IMG/VR virus record: IMGVR_UViG_3300046474_000470
Location: 1 to 64,000 of that record
DNA length: 64,000 nucleotides
Direction: 5' to 3' (one strand)
Source of the DNA: a virus
Shown: piece after piece, positions 63,996 through 64,000 of the stretch
Layout: each line of letters starts with the position of its first letter
Position numbering within the stretch: position 1 is the first letter of the stretch
Position numbers and translations under genes: made by a program
Notes under the pieces: model-generated
Seen by the model: the letters and a program-made list of their open reading frames with translations, nothing else
Database searches by the model: none
What the model was told of the DNA's origin: nothing

Positions 63996-64000
63996 GGTTG

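Noticed and set aside
1-64000. tRNA genes, CRISPR arrays, insertion sequences, integrase or att sites
   Set aside because: None could be recognised by eye on either strand. A tRNA or profile search would be needed to exclude them fully.

Overview
The window is a 64 kb piece of a tailed double-stranded DNA bacteriophage genome. GC is high and coding is almost gap-free, with many 1-4 bp start/stop overlaps. A very long tape-measure gene suggests a long-tailed, probably siphovirus-like phage. The likely host is a high-GC Gram-negative bacterium, probably a betaproteobacterium. This is inferred from the base composition, a two-component spanin (Rz/Rz1), a GH19 chitinase-like endolysin and a phage copy of rdgC, a family typical of Beta- and Gammaproteobacteria. 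No integrase, repressor, attachment site, tRNA, rRNA or CRISPR array was seen, which fits a lytic phage, but the rest of the genome is not in view.

Layout. (1) 1-14.6 kb, plus strand: the end of a tail-assembly-chaperone-like gene, a 2451-residue tape-measure protein, four tail or fibre structural genes, a papain/NlpC-like peptidase, then a lysis cassette (small membrane proteins, holin candidate, GH19 endolysin, Rz with embedded Rz1) and a metallophosphoesterase. (2) 14.6-40.5 kb, minus strand: replication, recombination and nucleotide metabolism. It holds an SbcCD-like (T4 gp46/47-like) pair, a PD-(D/E)xK-like nuclease, thymidylate synthase, ATP-dependent DNA ligase, a three-domain family A DNA polymerase, a dNMP kinase, a MazG-like protein, a DnaQ-like exonuclease, a separately controlled gene that may encode an ssDNA-binding protein, an AEP primase-helicase, an SF2 helicase, a deaminase-like protein, a C5 cytosine methyltransferase and RdgC. 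(3) 40.7-44.4 kb, plus strand: a displaced receptor-binding module (tail-fibre N-terminal domain plus SwmB-like domain, a GQSN/WHQGE esterase, small beta and adaptor-like proteins). (4) 44.4-64 kb, minus strand: an uninterrupted run of 56 small accessory genes, nearly all joined by ATGA, GTGA or TAATG junctions. Recognisable products there are a Cys-rich radical-SAM-like protein, an HNH nuclease, a PAPS-reductase-like protein and a DEDD exonuclease.

Control signals. Sigma70-like promoters are visible in front of rdgC, the primase upstream gene, the possible ssDNA-binding gene and the HNH/SbcD/SbcC unit; the rdgC and ssDNA-binding-gene promoters resemble each other. Hairpin terminators sit at the two convergent junctions, after the possible ssDNA-binding gene (UUCG tetraloop) and before the HNH gene. 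A 15-bp perfect hairpin covers the ribosome binding site of the tape-measure gene.

The most unusual feature is a 305-codon reading frame lying wholly inside the cytosine methyltransferase gene, in another frame of the same strand. It has its own Shine-Dalgarno, an ATGA coupling to the next gene and protein-like composition, and it looks like a true dual-coding gene. No intergenic stretch exceeds 300 bases; the longest is about 203 bases (40515-40717).
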